This document shows positions 1-6,825 of a DNA stretch of 22,487 nt, piece by piece; the first letter of the stretch is position 1, and every line of letters starts with the position of its first letter. Source of the DNA: an uncultured Collinsella sp. (GTDB lineage Bacteria; Actinomycetota; Coriobacteriia; Coriobacteriales; Coriobacteriaceae); NCBI GenBank assembly GCA_958407465.1, contig CATYIV010000033.1, forward strand, positions 1-22,487. The letters run 5' to 3'. The notes beneath the pieces were generated by a model that saw only the letters and a program-made list of their open reading frames with translations, was not told the origin of the DNA and made no database searches. The translations under genes were made by a program, and so were the position numbers.

Positions 1-26
1 GGCCCGTGGGTTATACCCTAAGAGCA

Positions 27-49
27 AACCACCCTTTTTAAGGGTGGTT
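27..49 (-). terminator. Hairpin terminator of the kinase operon
   Basis: A perfect 10-bp inverted repeat (27-36 and 40-49) with a 3-base loop lies 21 bases past the stop codon of the sensor kinase. On the minus strand the stem is followed by a modestly T-rich run rather than a long U-tract, so it is a reasonable but not ideal intrinsic terminator. It could also serve a gene arriving from the left on the plus strand. Confidence 0.6.
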
Positions 50-70
50 CTGATTATGCCGAGGGGCTTC

Positions 71-1366
71 CTATCGTGGCAGGCGAATCGTAAAGCGGCT
101 GCCGACCCCTTCGACCGAGGTCACACCGATGACGCCGCCGTGGCTGTCGACGATCCACTTGGCGATCGCAAGCCCCAGACCCGAACCCTGTGCGCCGGCA
201 TCGCGCGCGTTGTCGGCACGGTAGAACCGCTCGAACGCGTGAGCTGCGGATTCCTGGTTCATGCCGATGCCCTCGTCCTCAACACTTATGTCGATCGTGT
301 CCGCGCCCGCATCCGGTGTTATGCCAAATGTGACGGTCGTTCCCGCATCCGAGTACTTGGCGGCGTTTTGCACGATCACGCGCAGAGCCTGCTTCACGAG
401 CGCCACGTCGACGGGCGCGTCGCAGCGCGGGTCGCTGGCAAGCGCAGCGTCAGAAGCCAGCCGATACGTGTGCTCGGTATCGATCATCTGCGATTCTTCG
501 CATACCTCGCTGACCAGTGCAGCCAAGTTGGTATGCGCGCGCCGCAGGACCGTGCGCCCGGCATCGCCGCGCGCCAAAAACAGCAGCTGCTCCACAAGCT
601 CTTGCATGTGCTCGCTTTCGGCTTTAAGGGACGCGATGGATTCCGCCAGCACGTCCGGGTCGTCCTTACCCCAGCGGGCGAGCATGTTCACGTAGCCCTG
701 AATCACCGCGATGGGCGTGCGCAGCTCGTGGCTCGCGTCGTTGACAAAGCGCATCTGCTGCAGCTTGGCCTCTTGCATCTGGCGCAGCAGGCGGTTGAGT
801 GCGACCTCGATGCTTGCCAGGTCGGCGTCGCCGGTGGTGACGCTCGGCGAGTCGACGCTTGCGCGCTCGATGGCCTGCTCCAGTGTTTCCATTTTGCCGC
901 CGGCGAGTTGCATGCGGCCGAGTTCGTCCACGCGCAGGGCCAGATCGTTGAGCGGCGCCATGGTGCGGCGCACGCGGCGGGCGCCGCCGAGCATGTTGAG
1001 CACGCTGATGACCTGCCAACCCACAACGACAAGGTAGAGAGGCCATAGCGTGACGAGGTCCTGCGCGAGGGGGAAAGTCTTGGTGGTACGCGCGAGCTCG
1101 ACGGTATAGGTGAGCGTTGTCAGGTCCCAGCCGCGCGCGGGCGTCAGCGTCATGCCGCGAACGGTGGCGCTGGGGATCCATCCTGCGGTAAACGCGCCGT
1201 TGGGCAGCGTCTGGTTGTATCCATAGACGAGGATCGCCGCCGCAATCACCACCAGCAACAGATCGAGCCAGACGTAGCTCATCAGGCGGCGCCACATATA
1301 GCTCCAGTTGATGGCGCGGGCGATGGAGGTGACGCGCTTGGCCTCGGCGTTACGTGCGGCAGACAT
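71..1366 (-). CDS. Sensor histidine kinase, HAMP type
   Basis: This is a membrane sensor kinase of 431 residues that should autophosphorylate and pass phosphate to the regulator encoded just upstream. Two membrane helices (about 32-49 and 107-127) enclose a roughly 57-residue outer loop as sensor. A HAMP-like segment follows, then the H-box SHELRTP with phosphoacceptor His213, an N-box (QNAAKY), a G1 box (DEGIGM), an F box (FERFYRAD) and a G2 box (GSGLGLAI). The order and length are those of a complete kinase. The frame stays open further upstream inside the regulator gene, but that part codes for Arg/Thr-rich sequence typical of a shadow frame. The ATG at 1366 overlaps the regulator's last codons by 17 bases, which suggests translational coupling. 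The signal sensed is not evident; resemblance is to general envelope-stress kinases. Confidence 0.93.
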   Translation of the reverse strand: MSAARNAEAKRVTSIARAINWSYMWRRLMSYVWLDLLLVVIAAAILVYGYNQTLPNGAFTAGWIPSATVRGMTLTPARGWDLTTLTYTVELARTTKTFPLAQDLVTLWPLYLVVVGWQVISVLNMLGGARRVRRTMAPLNDLALRVDELGRMQLAGGKMETLEQAIERASVDSPSVTTGDADLASIEVALNRLLRQMQEAKLQQMRFVNDASHELRTPIAVIQGYVNMLARWGKDDPDVLAESIASLKAESEHMQELVEQLLFLARGDAGRTVLRRAHTNLAALVSEVCEESQMIDTEHTYRLASDAALASDPRCDAPVDVALVKQALRVIVQNAAKYSDAGTTVTFGITPDAGADTIDISVEDEGIGMNQESAAHAFERFYRADNARDAGAQGSGLGLAIAKWIVDSHGGVIGVTSVEGVGSRFTIRLPR

Positions 1367-2120
1367 AGCCCACCCCGCGCACGGTCTGGATGATGCGGGC
1401 ACCGCCGGCGTCCTCGATCTTGGCGCGCAGGTGCGCGATGTGCACGTCGACGTTGTTGGTGTCGCCCACGTATTCGTAGCCCAGCGCCTCGTGCGCAATG
1501 CGCTCGCGCGTGAGCACGGTGCCGGCATGTGCCATAAGCAGGGCGAGGACGTCGAACTCGCGGGCGGTCAGCACGATGGGCGAGCCGCCGACCGTGACTT
1601 CGCGGCGGTCGGGATCGAGCGCGACCGAACCCACGGTGAGCGCGGCGGGGGAGGGCGCGGCTGAGGTCTTGGCCGAGTCTCCAGCCGGGGGTATCGCAGC
1701 GGCACCCGTAGCGCCCTCCCCGGCCCCAACGCCGCCAACGCCCGAAGCCGCCCGCACGGCCTCCGAGCGCTTCAGCGCAACGCGGATCCGTGCGAACAAC
1801 TCCTCAATCGCAAACGGCTTGGTCAGGTAATCGTCGGCGCCGGCATCGAGCCCGGCCACCTTGTCCATCACGGCATCTCGCGCGGTGACCATAATCACCG
1901 GCACATCCTTGTGCTTGCGTACGCGCCGCAGGACCTCCATGCCGTTGAGCTGCGGCAACAACACGTCGAGCAGAATCAGATCGTAGTCGCGCTCCAGCGC
2001 CAGGTCCACGGCGGTGCGGCCGTCGGCGGCGTGCTCCACCTGGTAGCCCTCGTGCTCCAGCTCGAGCGTCACAAAGCGGGCGATTTTCTCCTCGTCCTCT
2101 ACGATCAGGATCTGTGCCAT
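1350..2120 (-). CDS. OmpR/PhoB-family response regulator
   Basis: This is a DNA-binding response regulator of 256 residues. The receiver domain (1-120) has the acidic pair Glu8-Asp9, phosphoacceptor Asp52 in LLDVLLP, switch Thr79 and Lys101 in LTKPF. The C-terminal winged helix (about 160-256) carries LTAREFDVLALL and ends with the typical RGVGYV. The linker between the domains is unusually long and Ala/Pro/Gly-rich, about 38 residues (roughly 120-157), where most family members have 10-20. It starts 18 bases after the DUF4342 gene stops and overlaps the kinase start, so the three genes look like one transcript. Regulated genes cannot be read from the sequence; autoregulation is common in the family. 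Confidence 0.95.
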   Translation of the reverse strand: MAQILIVEDEEKIARFVTLELEHEGYQVEHAADGRTAVDLALERDYDLILLDVLLPQLNGMEVLRRVRKHKDVPVIMVTARDAVMDKVAGLDAGADDYLTKPFAIEELFARIRVALKRSEAVRAASGVGGVGAGEGATGAAAIPPAGDSAKTSAAPSPAALTVGSVALDPDRREVTVGGSPIVLTAREFDVLALLMAHAGTVLTRERIAHEALGYEYVGDTNNVDVHIAHLRAKIEDAGGARIIQTVRGVGYVCRT

Positions 2121-2138
2121 GCGTGCCCCCGTCTGTGA

Positions 2139-2681
2139 TTACTTGTCGTCGTTCAGATTTTGTTTGATGCCGTCCGCGGCATCGGCGGCGTGATCCATAA
2201 GGTTGTTGATGCTGCCGGGCACGTCGCCGTCGCTGTCGATGCGGTAGCGCATGCCAAAGAACAGGCCAATCAGCATCAGCCAAATCGTAGCGCCCCAGGC
2301 AAACAGGGCGATGATGGGGATCAGGATGGGGATGTTGAGGATGATCGCATCGCGGCGCGTGGCGATAAACTTGGTGTCCAGGCTCAGGCGGAAGAGCTTT
2401 TTGAGGTACTCCCATACGCTGTCCATCTTCTTGGAGAAGTCGGTCTTTTCGCTCGACTTCTCGTAGGCGGCCTGCGCGGCGACCATCTCGGCTGAGGGCT
2501 CATCGACTGGCGCGGACTCGGTGGCGGCGTGCGCCGACGTGGTCTGCGTCTTGCCCTGCGACTCGAGCCAAATGATGGCGTCCAAAACGTTGCCGTCGGC
2601 GGCGTCGAGCGCGGCCTTGGCATCGGTGTAGCTCACGTTGCACTTGGTGCGGATGGTTTCAACTTTTTCGAGGTCGTCCAT
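2139..2681 (-). CDS. UBA-like/DUF4342 membrane protein
   Basis: This 180-residue protein begins with a UBA/TS-N-like three-helix segment (about 1-42, with VSYTDAKAALDAADGNVLDA) like that in EF-Ts and the nascent-polypeptide-associated complex. A polar Ala/Ser/Glu-rich stretch follows, then a DUF4342 region with a basic segment and one or two hydrophobic helices (about 113-145), and an acidic tail. I infer a cytoplasmic N-terminal domain tethered to the membrane. DUF4342 has no established biochemical function. Its place as first gene of a two-component operon suggests an accessory or sensing role, but that is inference. The start has a good ribosome binding site (AAAGGAC) 6-8 bases upstream on the minus strand. 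Confidence 0.85.
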   Translation of the reverse strand: MDDLEKVETIRTKCNVSYTDAKAALDAADGNVLDAIIWLESQGKTQTTSAHAATESAPVDEPSAEMVAAQAAYEKSSEKTDFSKKMDSVWEYLKKLFRLSLDTKFIATRRDAIILNIPILIPIIALFAWGATIWLMLIGLFFGMRYRIDSDGDVPGSINNLMDHAADAADGIKQNLNDDK

Positions 2682-2799
2682 GACCTGTCCTTTCGTTCGA
2701 TGGGCTCGACGCCGGGCGATCTGCCCGGGCGCGAGTGTTGCGTTCGGCGGCCTGCGTTGCGCGGCGCCGCCCCGCCCTTGGTCGAACTCTATAGTGCAG

Positions 2800-2827
2800 G
2801 TTATAGATTAAGCGATTCTTGAGCCAA
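2800..2827 (-). promoter_or_regulatory. Possible promoter of the DUF4342-regulator-kinase operon
   Basis: On the minus strand TTGGCT (2822-2827) and TATAAC (2800-2805) lie 16 bases apart, giving a predicted transcript start about 110 bases before the DUF4342 ATG. A second -10-like TATAGA lies a little further downstream. This is by sequence similarity only. Confidence 0.35.
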
Positions 2828-2937
2828 GATTAATGTTGGATGAGTTTTTGGGTGGCGGTGGGGAATGGCTGTCCCTCTGGGCGAACGTGCACGGGGCGCT
2901 CGGAGCTCAGGCGTAAATTTGTGTCCGCACGGCGAGA

Positions 2938-2943
2938 TATACT
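2938..2943 (+). promoter_or_regulatory. -10-like box upstream of first phosphoesterase
   Basis: TATACT matches the -10 consensus at five of six positions, but no good -35 is present at normal spacing (only TAAATT at 2914-2919, 18 bases upstream). If used, the leader would be about 110 bases. Confidence 0.3.
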
Positions 2944-3048
2944 TTTAATCATGTTGAGGGGCGTGACAGGACAAGGTTGCCCGGCGCCCGCGAAATCAGA
3001 GGGGCCGCCGCGCCGCATGGCACAAACGAGTGGGGTCCCGACGCAAAC

Positions 3049-3054
3049 AGGGGG
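3049..3054 (+). promoter_or_regulatory. Ribosome binding site deciding a GTG start
   Basis: AGGGGG lies 6 bases before GTG 3061. That codon opens directly into the first beta strand of the phosphoesterase fold, so it is preferred over the upstream TTG at 2977. Confidence 0.7.
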
Positions 3055-3060
3055 TCATAC

Positions 3061-3822
3061 GTGCATATCTACGCTATGAGCGACATTCACGGGTGCTTGG
3101 ACGCCTTTAAGGCATCGCTTTCCACCGTCGACCTCGATGCCGAGGATTCCAAGCTGGTTTTGCTTGGCGACTACTGCGACCGAGGTCCCGATTCGCTCGG
3201 GGTCTTCGAGCTCATCATGGACCTGCAAAAGCGCTACGGCGATCGCGTCGTGGCGCTGCGCGGCAACCACGAGGAGATGTTTCTCGAGTACATTGACGAG
3301 GTGAAGGACCCCAATTTCACGCAGGCATGGATACTTGCCGACAGCAATCTGGCAACGGCCAAGAGCTTCTTAGACGCCGAGGCATTCAAGCACGTTAAGC
3401 ACCTTTTGAGGCTCAGGGAGTTCGAGGAGGCCTACGCTTTTACGGTTGAGCGCATAATGGCCGAGCACGCGGACATAATCGCGTGGGTTCGCAAACTCCC
3501 TTACTTTTACGAGAGTCCTTTCGGCCAGGTCTTTGTGCACGCCGGCATTGACGAGGGGGCCGGGGAGTACTGGAAGCTCGGCACGGCTGACGAGTCGTTT
3601 ACCATGATGCCGCCCGATTGCGTGGGACGTAAGTTCTATCTGGATGTTATCGCCGGGCACATCAACACCGAGGCGGTCTCGGGCATCACGGGCTACCGCG
3701 GTATCTGGCATGACGGGGCCAGCCATTACTACATCGACGGGAACGTCATGAAGAACGGCGAGGTTGCCATGCTGAGCTACGACTCGGAGACGGGGAAGTA
3801 CAGCGGCCAAGGGCTGGAGTAG
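3061..3822 (+). CDS. PPP-type calcineurin-like phosphoesterase
   Basis: This metal-dependent phosphatase has 253 residues. It has the serial motifs of the PPP superfamily: Asp8-x-His10 (SDIHG), GDYCDRG (36-42), GNHEE (68-72), a HAG motif near 160 and a final GH near 200, which together bind a dinuclear metal centre. The spacing and the GDxxDRG/GNHE pair place it nearer protein Ser/Thr phosphatases and ApaH/PrpE-like diadenosine tetraphosphatases than the other two phosphoesterases here. Substrate is not decidable from sequence. There is no signal peptide, so it should be cytoplasmic. The GTG start is set by an AGGGGG site. The gene converges on the unknown minus-strand gene with only 12 bases between the stop codons. 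Confidence 0.88.
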   Translation: MHIYAMSDIHGCLDAFKASLSTVDLDAEDSKLVLLGDYCDRGPDSLGVFELIMDLQKRYGDRVVALRGNHEEMFLEYIDEVKDPNFTQAWILADSNLATAKSFLDAEAFKHVKHLLRLREFEEAYAFTVERIMAEHADIIAWVRKLPYFYESPFGQVFVHAGIDEGAGEYWKLGTADESFTMMPPDCVGRKFYLDVIAGHINTEAVSGITGYRGIWHDGASHYYIDGNVMKNGEVAMLSYDSETGKYSGQGLE

Positions 3823-3854
3823 GTTGGCGTGCGATTATTTGTCTGCCAACCTAC
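3819..3854. repeat. Hairpin spanning two convergent stop codons
   Basis: A perfect 10-bp inverted repeat (3819-3828 and 3845-3854, loop 16) includes the TAG stop of the phosphoesterase and brackets the TAA stop of the opposing gene. It lacks a T-run on either side, so it is a possible bidirectional transcription barrier rather than a canonical terminator. Confidence 0.45.
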
Positions 3855-4698
3855 GCAGTGCTTCTACAAGCCAACCATTCATCGCTTCCGAAGGATATGT
3901 TATTGTCCTGCGCTTTGGGACCGTCCTCGGTTTAACAAGCTGTAGCTTGATGCGCTTGTTTTCAGGCTGGTTAGGGGAACACAATAACTGTAAATGCAGC
4001 GCACCTAAATCGCCCATGTCCCACGATTTAATATGTTGATACAGGCAATTGTATTCGTGCTGTTCGTTGCTTAAAGCATGGGCGACATCGAGGTAAGCGA
4101 GCTCGGAGATGAGCACATGCCATTGCTGGTTTAAATTGTTATGCGAGCTGTCGGTAAAGGGCTTGAGGGGATCGACTCGTGCAATAGTATTGCCGCTATC
4201 ATCAAACTGGTAGTGGTAATACCCCTGCTCATCGGGGTAGTCCTTGAGTCTGAGTTTGAGTGCGAGATAGAAGGCAACATTCTCTGGCAGCTCTTTCTCA
4301 AGTTCTTCTGCTTCCTTGTCCGGCTTGCACTCTAGCCTGGAGAGAAGTTCTGCGCCTTCGGTACCGATCAGCTTCATTGTCCTGTCTCTAAGGGGCATTT
4401 TGATGTCGATAATTACGGGGCTAGCCAGATTTTCGAGAATGCGTTCGGCTGCCTTGGGTTTGTCGACGCTAAGATCTTCTAACGCGCATATGGTTTTACC
4501 CAGCCTATAGGCTGGGTCAGACTTGCTGCTTTCGGGACAATAGTTGCAAGGTTCGTTGCACCAACCAATGAAGTCTTTGACGCCTATTGGATGATTGACA
4601 TTAAACTTTTCGGTCGGGGATGCACTGTTGCGTACACTGTCGACACGGTTGAAAAAGTCCTGAACATCGTTCAATTCGGCGAACTTGACTTCGTCCAT
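3835..4698 (-). CDS. Unrecognised 287-residue protein with Cys cluster
   Basis: I do not recognise the family. The protein is soluble-looking, with no signal peptide or membrane helix. Near residues 47-55 it has a tight Cys-x3-Cys-x2-Cys cluster (WCNEPCNYC) that could bind zinc or an Fe-S cluster if a further ligand exists. A charged, probably helical middle (KEAEELEKELPE) follows, then an aromatic segment (GYYHYQFDD) and a basic C-terminal part (KPRTVPKRR). The DNA is visibly AT-richer than its neighbours, which suggests acquisition by transfer. The ATG at 4698 has a good site (AGAAAGGA, about 8 bases upstream) and a consensus TATAAT -10 box, so it is very probably a real, independently expressed gene. 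It sits inside a phosphoesterase cluster and next to an inverted-repeat element. Confidence 0.8.
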   Translation of the reverse strand: MDEVKFAELNDVQDFFNRVDSVRNSASPTEKFNVNHPIGVKDFIGWCNEPCNYCPESSKSDPAYRLGKTICALEDLSVDKPKAAERILENLASPVIIDIKMPLRDRTMKLIGTEGAELLSRLECKPDKEAEELEKELPENVAFYLALKLRLKDYPDEQGYYHYQFDDSGNTIARVDPLKPFTDSSHNNLNQQWHVLISELAYLDVAHALSNEQHEYNCLYQHIKSWDMGDLGALHLQLLCSPNQPENKRIKLQLVKPRTVPKRRTITYPSEAMNGWLVEALRRLADK

Positions 4699-4732
4699 AT
4701 CTGGATTCCTTTCTCATCAGGAAGCAAGTCTC

Positions 4733-4738
4733 ATTATA
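4733..4738 (-). promoter_or_regulatory. Consensus -10 box of the unknown gene
   Basis: A perfect TATAAT on the minus strand would start a transcript near 4726, about 28 bases before the ATG. No clear -35 is seen 16-18 bases upstream. The box continues as TATAATGAGAC, close to the ATAATGGGACA seen at two other promoters in this window. Confidence 0.55.
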
Positions 4739-4826
4739 GGCACGCTTGCGGTCGTAGCGGCTAGGGGTGCCAGTGCTAGTGGGGGTTCCAGAGAAGGAAG
4801 CGGCGCACCCTCGGGGCAGCAAAGAT

Positions 4827-5010
4827 TCGAGGTCTAATACTTTTCCGAGAAGTGAACGAGCTAAATCGGACCCCCGAAGCATCGACACTTTAGAGGTGCC
4901 GTTTCCTGCGGTTTCGGTGCTGGAATCCTGCGATTTTGCCGACGAAAGATGTGGATGCTTCAGGGGTCCTAAAACAGACGTTCACTTCGCGGAAAAGTAT
5001 TAGACCTCGA
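4827..5010. repeat. 184-bp MITE-like inverted-repeat element
   Basis: The outer arms, 4828-4858 and 4979-5009, match at 30 of 31 bases when one is reverse-complemented. After a 9-base divergent stretch a second pair of arms, 4868-4887 and 4950-4969, matches at 18 of 20. The ends are TCGAGG. The 62-base centre contains two imperfect direct copies of a roughly 21-base unit with CCTGCG in common. No open frame inside is convincing and no clear target-site duplication is visible at the edges. The form (long terminal inverted repeats, non-coding, under 200 bp) fits a MITE or a large structured RNA/REP-type element. Confidence 0.8.
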
Positions 5011-5169
5011 TAGCGGGGGATGGGGTGCCGGTGCAAAACGGCGTCAAGGGTTGGTCGAGCAGGTGGTTTCTTCATTGATGTCCGCACGGCATGTGACACT
5101 TCCCCTGCCGATCCGTTCTGTCACGGCGGCATGCATCTGAACAACGACCCTCTAAGGAGTTCGATATTG

Positions 5170-5409
5170 ATGAGTGACAACACCAAGCATCTCGCAAAGA
5201 AGTGCGTTAAGGACGCAGGGCCGTGCCTTGCGCTGTGCGTAGCCGGCGCAGCGGTCGCGCTGCTGGCTGTTCTGGGGCCATTCGACGTGCTCCGAAATGC
5301 CAGTTCTCTGCACGTTTGCATGGCCCTTGCCGGCGCCATGATGACCGGCGGCGTGCTCGATCTGGTTTTTTGGGTGCTTGACCCGTTTGGATGGAAGAAC
5401 GAGGGGTAG
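5170..5409 (+). CDS. Small two-helix membrane protein
   Basis: This is a 79-residue protein of unknown family. After a short basic N-terminus (KHLAKKCVK) it has two hydrophobic helices, about 17-40 and 45-70, joined by a short polar turn, and it ends FGWKNEG. The AAGGAG site at 5154-5159 lies 10 bases before ATG 5170; a TTG at 5167 is an in-frame alternative one codon earlier. Reading further upstream to 5020 would cross the inverted-repeat edge and is not supported. It ends 40 bases before the next phosphoesterase and probably shares its transcript. No function can be assigned; a membrane anchor or partner for the following enzymes is speculation. Confidence 0.65.
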   Translation: MSDNTKHLAKKCVKDAGPCLALCVAGAAVALLAVLGPFDVLRNASSLHVCMALAGAMMTGGVLDLVFWVLDPFGWKNEG

Positions 5410-5438
5410 GCCCTAAGGGATGGATACCCCGCAGCAAC

Positions 5439-5444
5439 AGGAGG
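5439..5444 (+). promoter_or_regulatory. Strong ribosome binding site deciding a GTG start
   Basis: AGGAGG is followed after 5 bases by GTG 5450. An upstream in-frame ATG at 5420 has only AAGGG one base away, which is too close to be used, so GTG is preferred. Confidence 0.75.
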
Positions 5445-5449
5445 TCCCC

Positions 5450-6088
5450 GTGATCTGGTTTACCGGCGATACTCACTTTGGACACGAGAACATGCTACGG
5501 CTTAGCGATAGGCCTTGGTCGACTGTTGCGCAGATGAACGATGCCATGGTCGCCAACATTAACAGCAAGGTTGCTGCGGATGACGAGCTCTACATCTTGG
5601 GTGACTTTAGCTTTAAGATGACGGTCCAAGACGCCTACGAGTTGCGCAAAAGCATTGCCTGCAAGCGCGTCCATCTGCTGCCCGGCAACCACGACAAAGA
5701 CTGGACGCAGCCTGCGGTAGCGGATGCTTTTATCGTCGAGCCGCCCATTTGCGCGCTCAAGATCAACCGCCAAAAAATCGTGCTGAGCCACTATCCCATG
5801 GTCGACTGGCAGGGCATGTCGCACGGCAGCTGGCATTTGCACGGGCATATCCACAGTTGCGGCGGCGCATACAACGAGTTCAACCGCAGGCAGGGACTGC
5901 TGCGCTATGACGTGGGCGTGGACGCCAACAGCTACGCCCCGGTGAGCTTGGAGGAGCTCAAAGCTTGGTTTGCGCAGGCAGACGAGCCGATGTGTTGCGT
6001 TAAATGGCCGTGGTGGGTCAATGCCACGGGCGACGAGCAGGTCGAGCACGACCTCGAAGCCTATAAGAGGGAAGTGGTGATCCGATGA
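5450..6088 (+). CDS. Metallophosphoesterase, GDTHFGH type
   Basis: This 212-residue calcineurin-like phosphoesterase has metal ligands in GDTHFGH (Asp7, His9), LGDF (Asp52), PGNHDKD (Asn80, His81), SHYP (His114) and HLHGHIH (131-133). The set is complete, so the enzyme should be active. The GDTHFGHENM opening and short length are those of small cytoplasmic phosphoesterases whose substrates are mostly unknown; similar proteins occur in phages and in bacterial nucleotide or RNA-end metabolism. It overlaps the next phosphoesterase by 4 bases (ATGA), which indicates translational coupling. It belongs to a different subtype from the enzyme at 3061-3822. Confidence 0.87.
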   Translation: MIWFTGDTHFGHENMLRLSDRPWSTVAQMNDAMVANINSKVAADDELYILGDFSFKMTVQDAYELRKSIACKRVHLLPGNHDKDWTQPAVADAFIVEPPICALKINRQKIVLSHYPMVDWQGMSHGSWHLHGHIHSCGGAYNEFNRRQGLLRYDVGVDANSYAPVSLEELKAWFAQADEPMCCVKWPWWVNATGDEQVEHDLEAYKREVVIR

Positions 6089-6810
6089 CGGTCTATGTGA
6101 CGGGCGACGTCCACGGCGGCCTCGACATGCAAAAGCTGCGCGATTGGGAGCTTGGGGATAGCATGACGAGCGACGACTATCTTATTGTCGCGGGCGACTT
6201 TGGCTTTCCGTGGGATTTCTCTGCCGAGGAATGTGTCGATATCGCCTGGCTGGAGTCGCGCCCCTATACCGTGCTGTTCGTCGACGGCAACCATGAGCGT
6301 TTCGGTCACTGGGCGGAGCGTCCCATGGAGCTGTGGCACGGCGGGCTGACGCAGCGCCTGTCGGACACCTCTCCCATACGGCGCCTGACGCGCGGCGAGG
6401 TTTTTGAACTCGACGGCTCAATGATCTTTACCATGGGTGGCGCCACGAGCGTGGACAAGGAATACCGCATTCCGTATTCCAGCTGGTGGCCGCAGGAGCT
6501 GCCGGACGAGCGCAACTTTGAGGAGACGCGGGCAAAGCTCGACAGCGCGGGCTGGAAGGTCGACTACGTGGTCACCCACACCTGCTCCACGCGTATGCTT
6601 TCGCCCACGCTTTATCCGGCACCCGGCTGGAATTACCCCGCCGTTGATCGGCTTACGGCATTTTTCGATGAGCTGGAAGACCGCTTGGATTACAAGCGCT
6701 GGTACTACGGACATTTTCATCGGGATGCCAATCCGGCCGAGCGCCACACCGTGCTCTACGACTGCATCGTTCGCCTAGGCGACGAACTCCAGCCCTGGGA
6801 TGTTGCGTAG
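6085..6810 (+). CDS. Metallophosphoesterase, GDVHG type
   Basis: A third metallophosphoesterase, of 241 residues. Visible motifs are TGDVHGG (Asp8, His10), AGDFG (Asp38), DGNHERF (68-74), a VTHTC segment near 165 and YYGHFHRD near 212-219. Together they give a complete dinuclear metal site. The sequence is clearly divergent from the preceding enzyme, so this is not a recent tandem duplication. Its ATG lies within the stop of the preceding gene, so the two are translated together. It ends 15 bases from the convergent stop of gluQRS. Substrate is unknown. Confidence 0.87.
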   Translation: MTVYVTGDVHGGLDMQKLRDWELGDSMTSDDYLIVAGDFGFPWDFSAEECVDIAWLESRPYTVLFVDGNHERFGHWAERPMELWHGGLTQRLSDTSPIRRLTRGEVFELDGSMIFTMGGATSVDKEYRIPYSSWWPQELPDERNFEETRAKLDSAGWKVDYVVTHTCSTRMLSPTLYPAPGWNYPAVDRLTAFFDELEDRLDYKRWYYGHFHRDANPAERHTVLYDCIVRLGDELQPWDVA

Positions 6811-6825
6811 GGGCGGACTGAGCGG

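Larger units (their letters stand above)
2682..3060. other. Divergent intergenic region
   Basis: This 379-base gap separates the minus-strand operon from the first phosphoesterase. It holds the possible minus-strand promoter at 2800-2827 and a -10-like TATACT at 2938-2943 for the plus strand. The frame of the phosphoesterase stays open back to a TTG at 2977, but that stretch has no ribosome binding site and a shadow-like composition, so I treat it as leader. No RNA motif was recognised. Confidence 0.5.
4699..5169. other. 471-base gene-free stretch
   Basis: This gap holds the promoter of the minus-strand unknown gene, the 184-bp inverted-repeat element at 4827-5010, and the leader of the small membrane protein. 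Open frames exist here but lack ribosome binding sites and run through the inverted repeat, so I do not call them genes. Confidence 0.55.

Noticed and set aside
44..1048. Long plus-strand frame opposite the kinase
   Set aside because: Antisense to a clear kinase; composition is His/Arg/Val-rich shadow sequence with no motif. The same applies to other long opposing frames such as 12187-13023 and 21120-22361.
1367..1528. N-terminal extension of the sensor kinase frame
   Set aside because: It lies wholly within the regulator gene, is Arg/Thr/Ala-rich as expected of a shadow frame, and the ATG at 1366 leads directly into the expected kinase N-terminus.
2922..5090. 12-base word TGTCCGCACGGC at 2922-2933 and 5079-5090, both upstream of phosphoesterase units
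   Set aside because: Several 12-base matches are expected by chance in a GC-rich window of this size, and the second copy lacks a good -10 box, so a shared operator is not supported.
4601..5103. Open frames through the inverted-repeat region on both strands
   Set aside because: No ribosome binding sites, no family resemblance, and they cross the arms of the inverted repeat.
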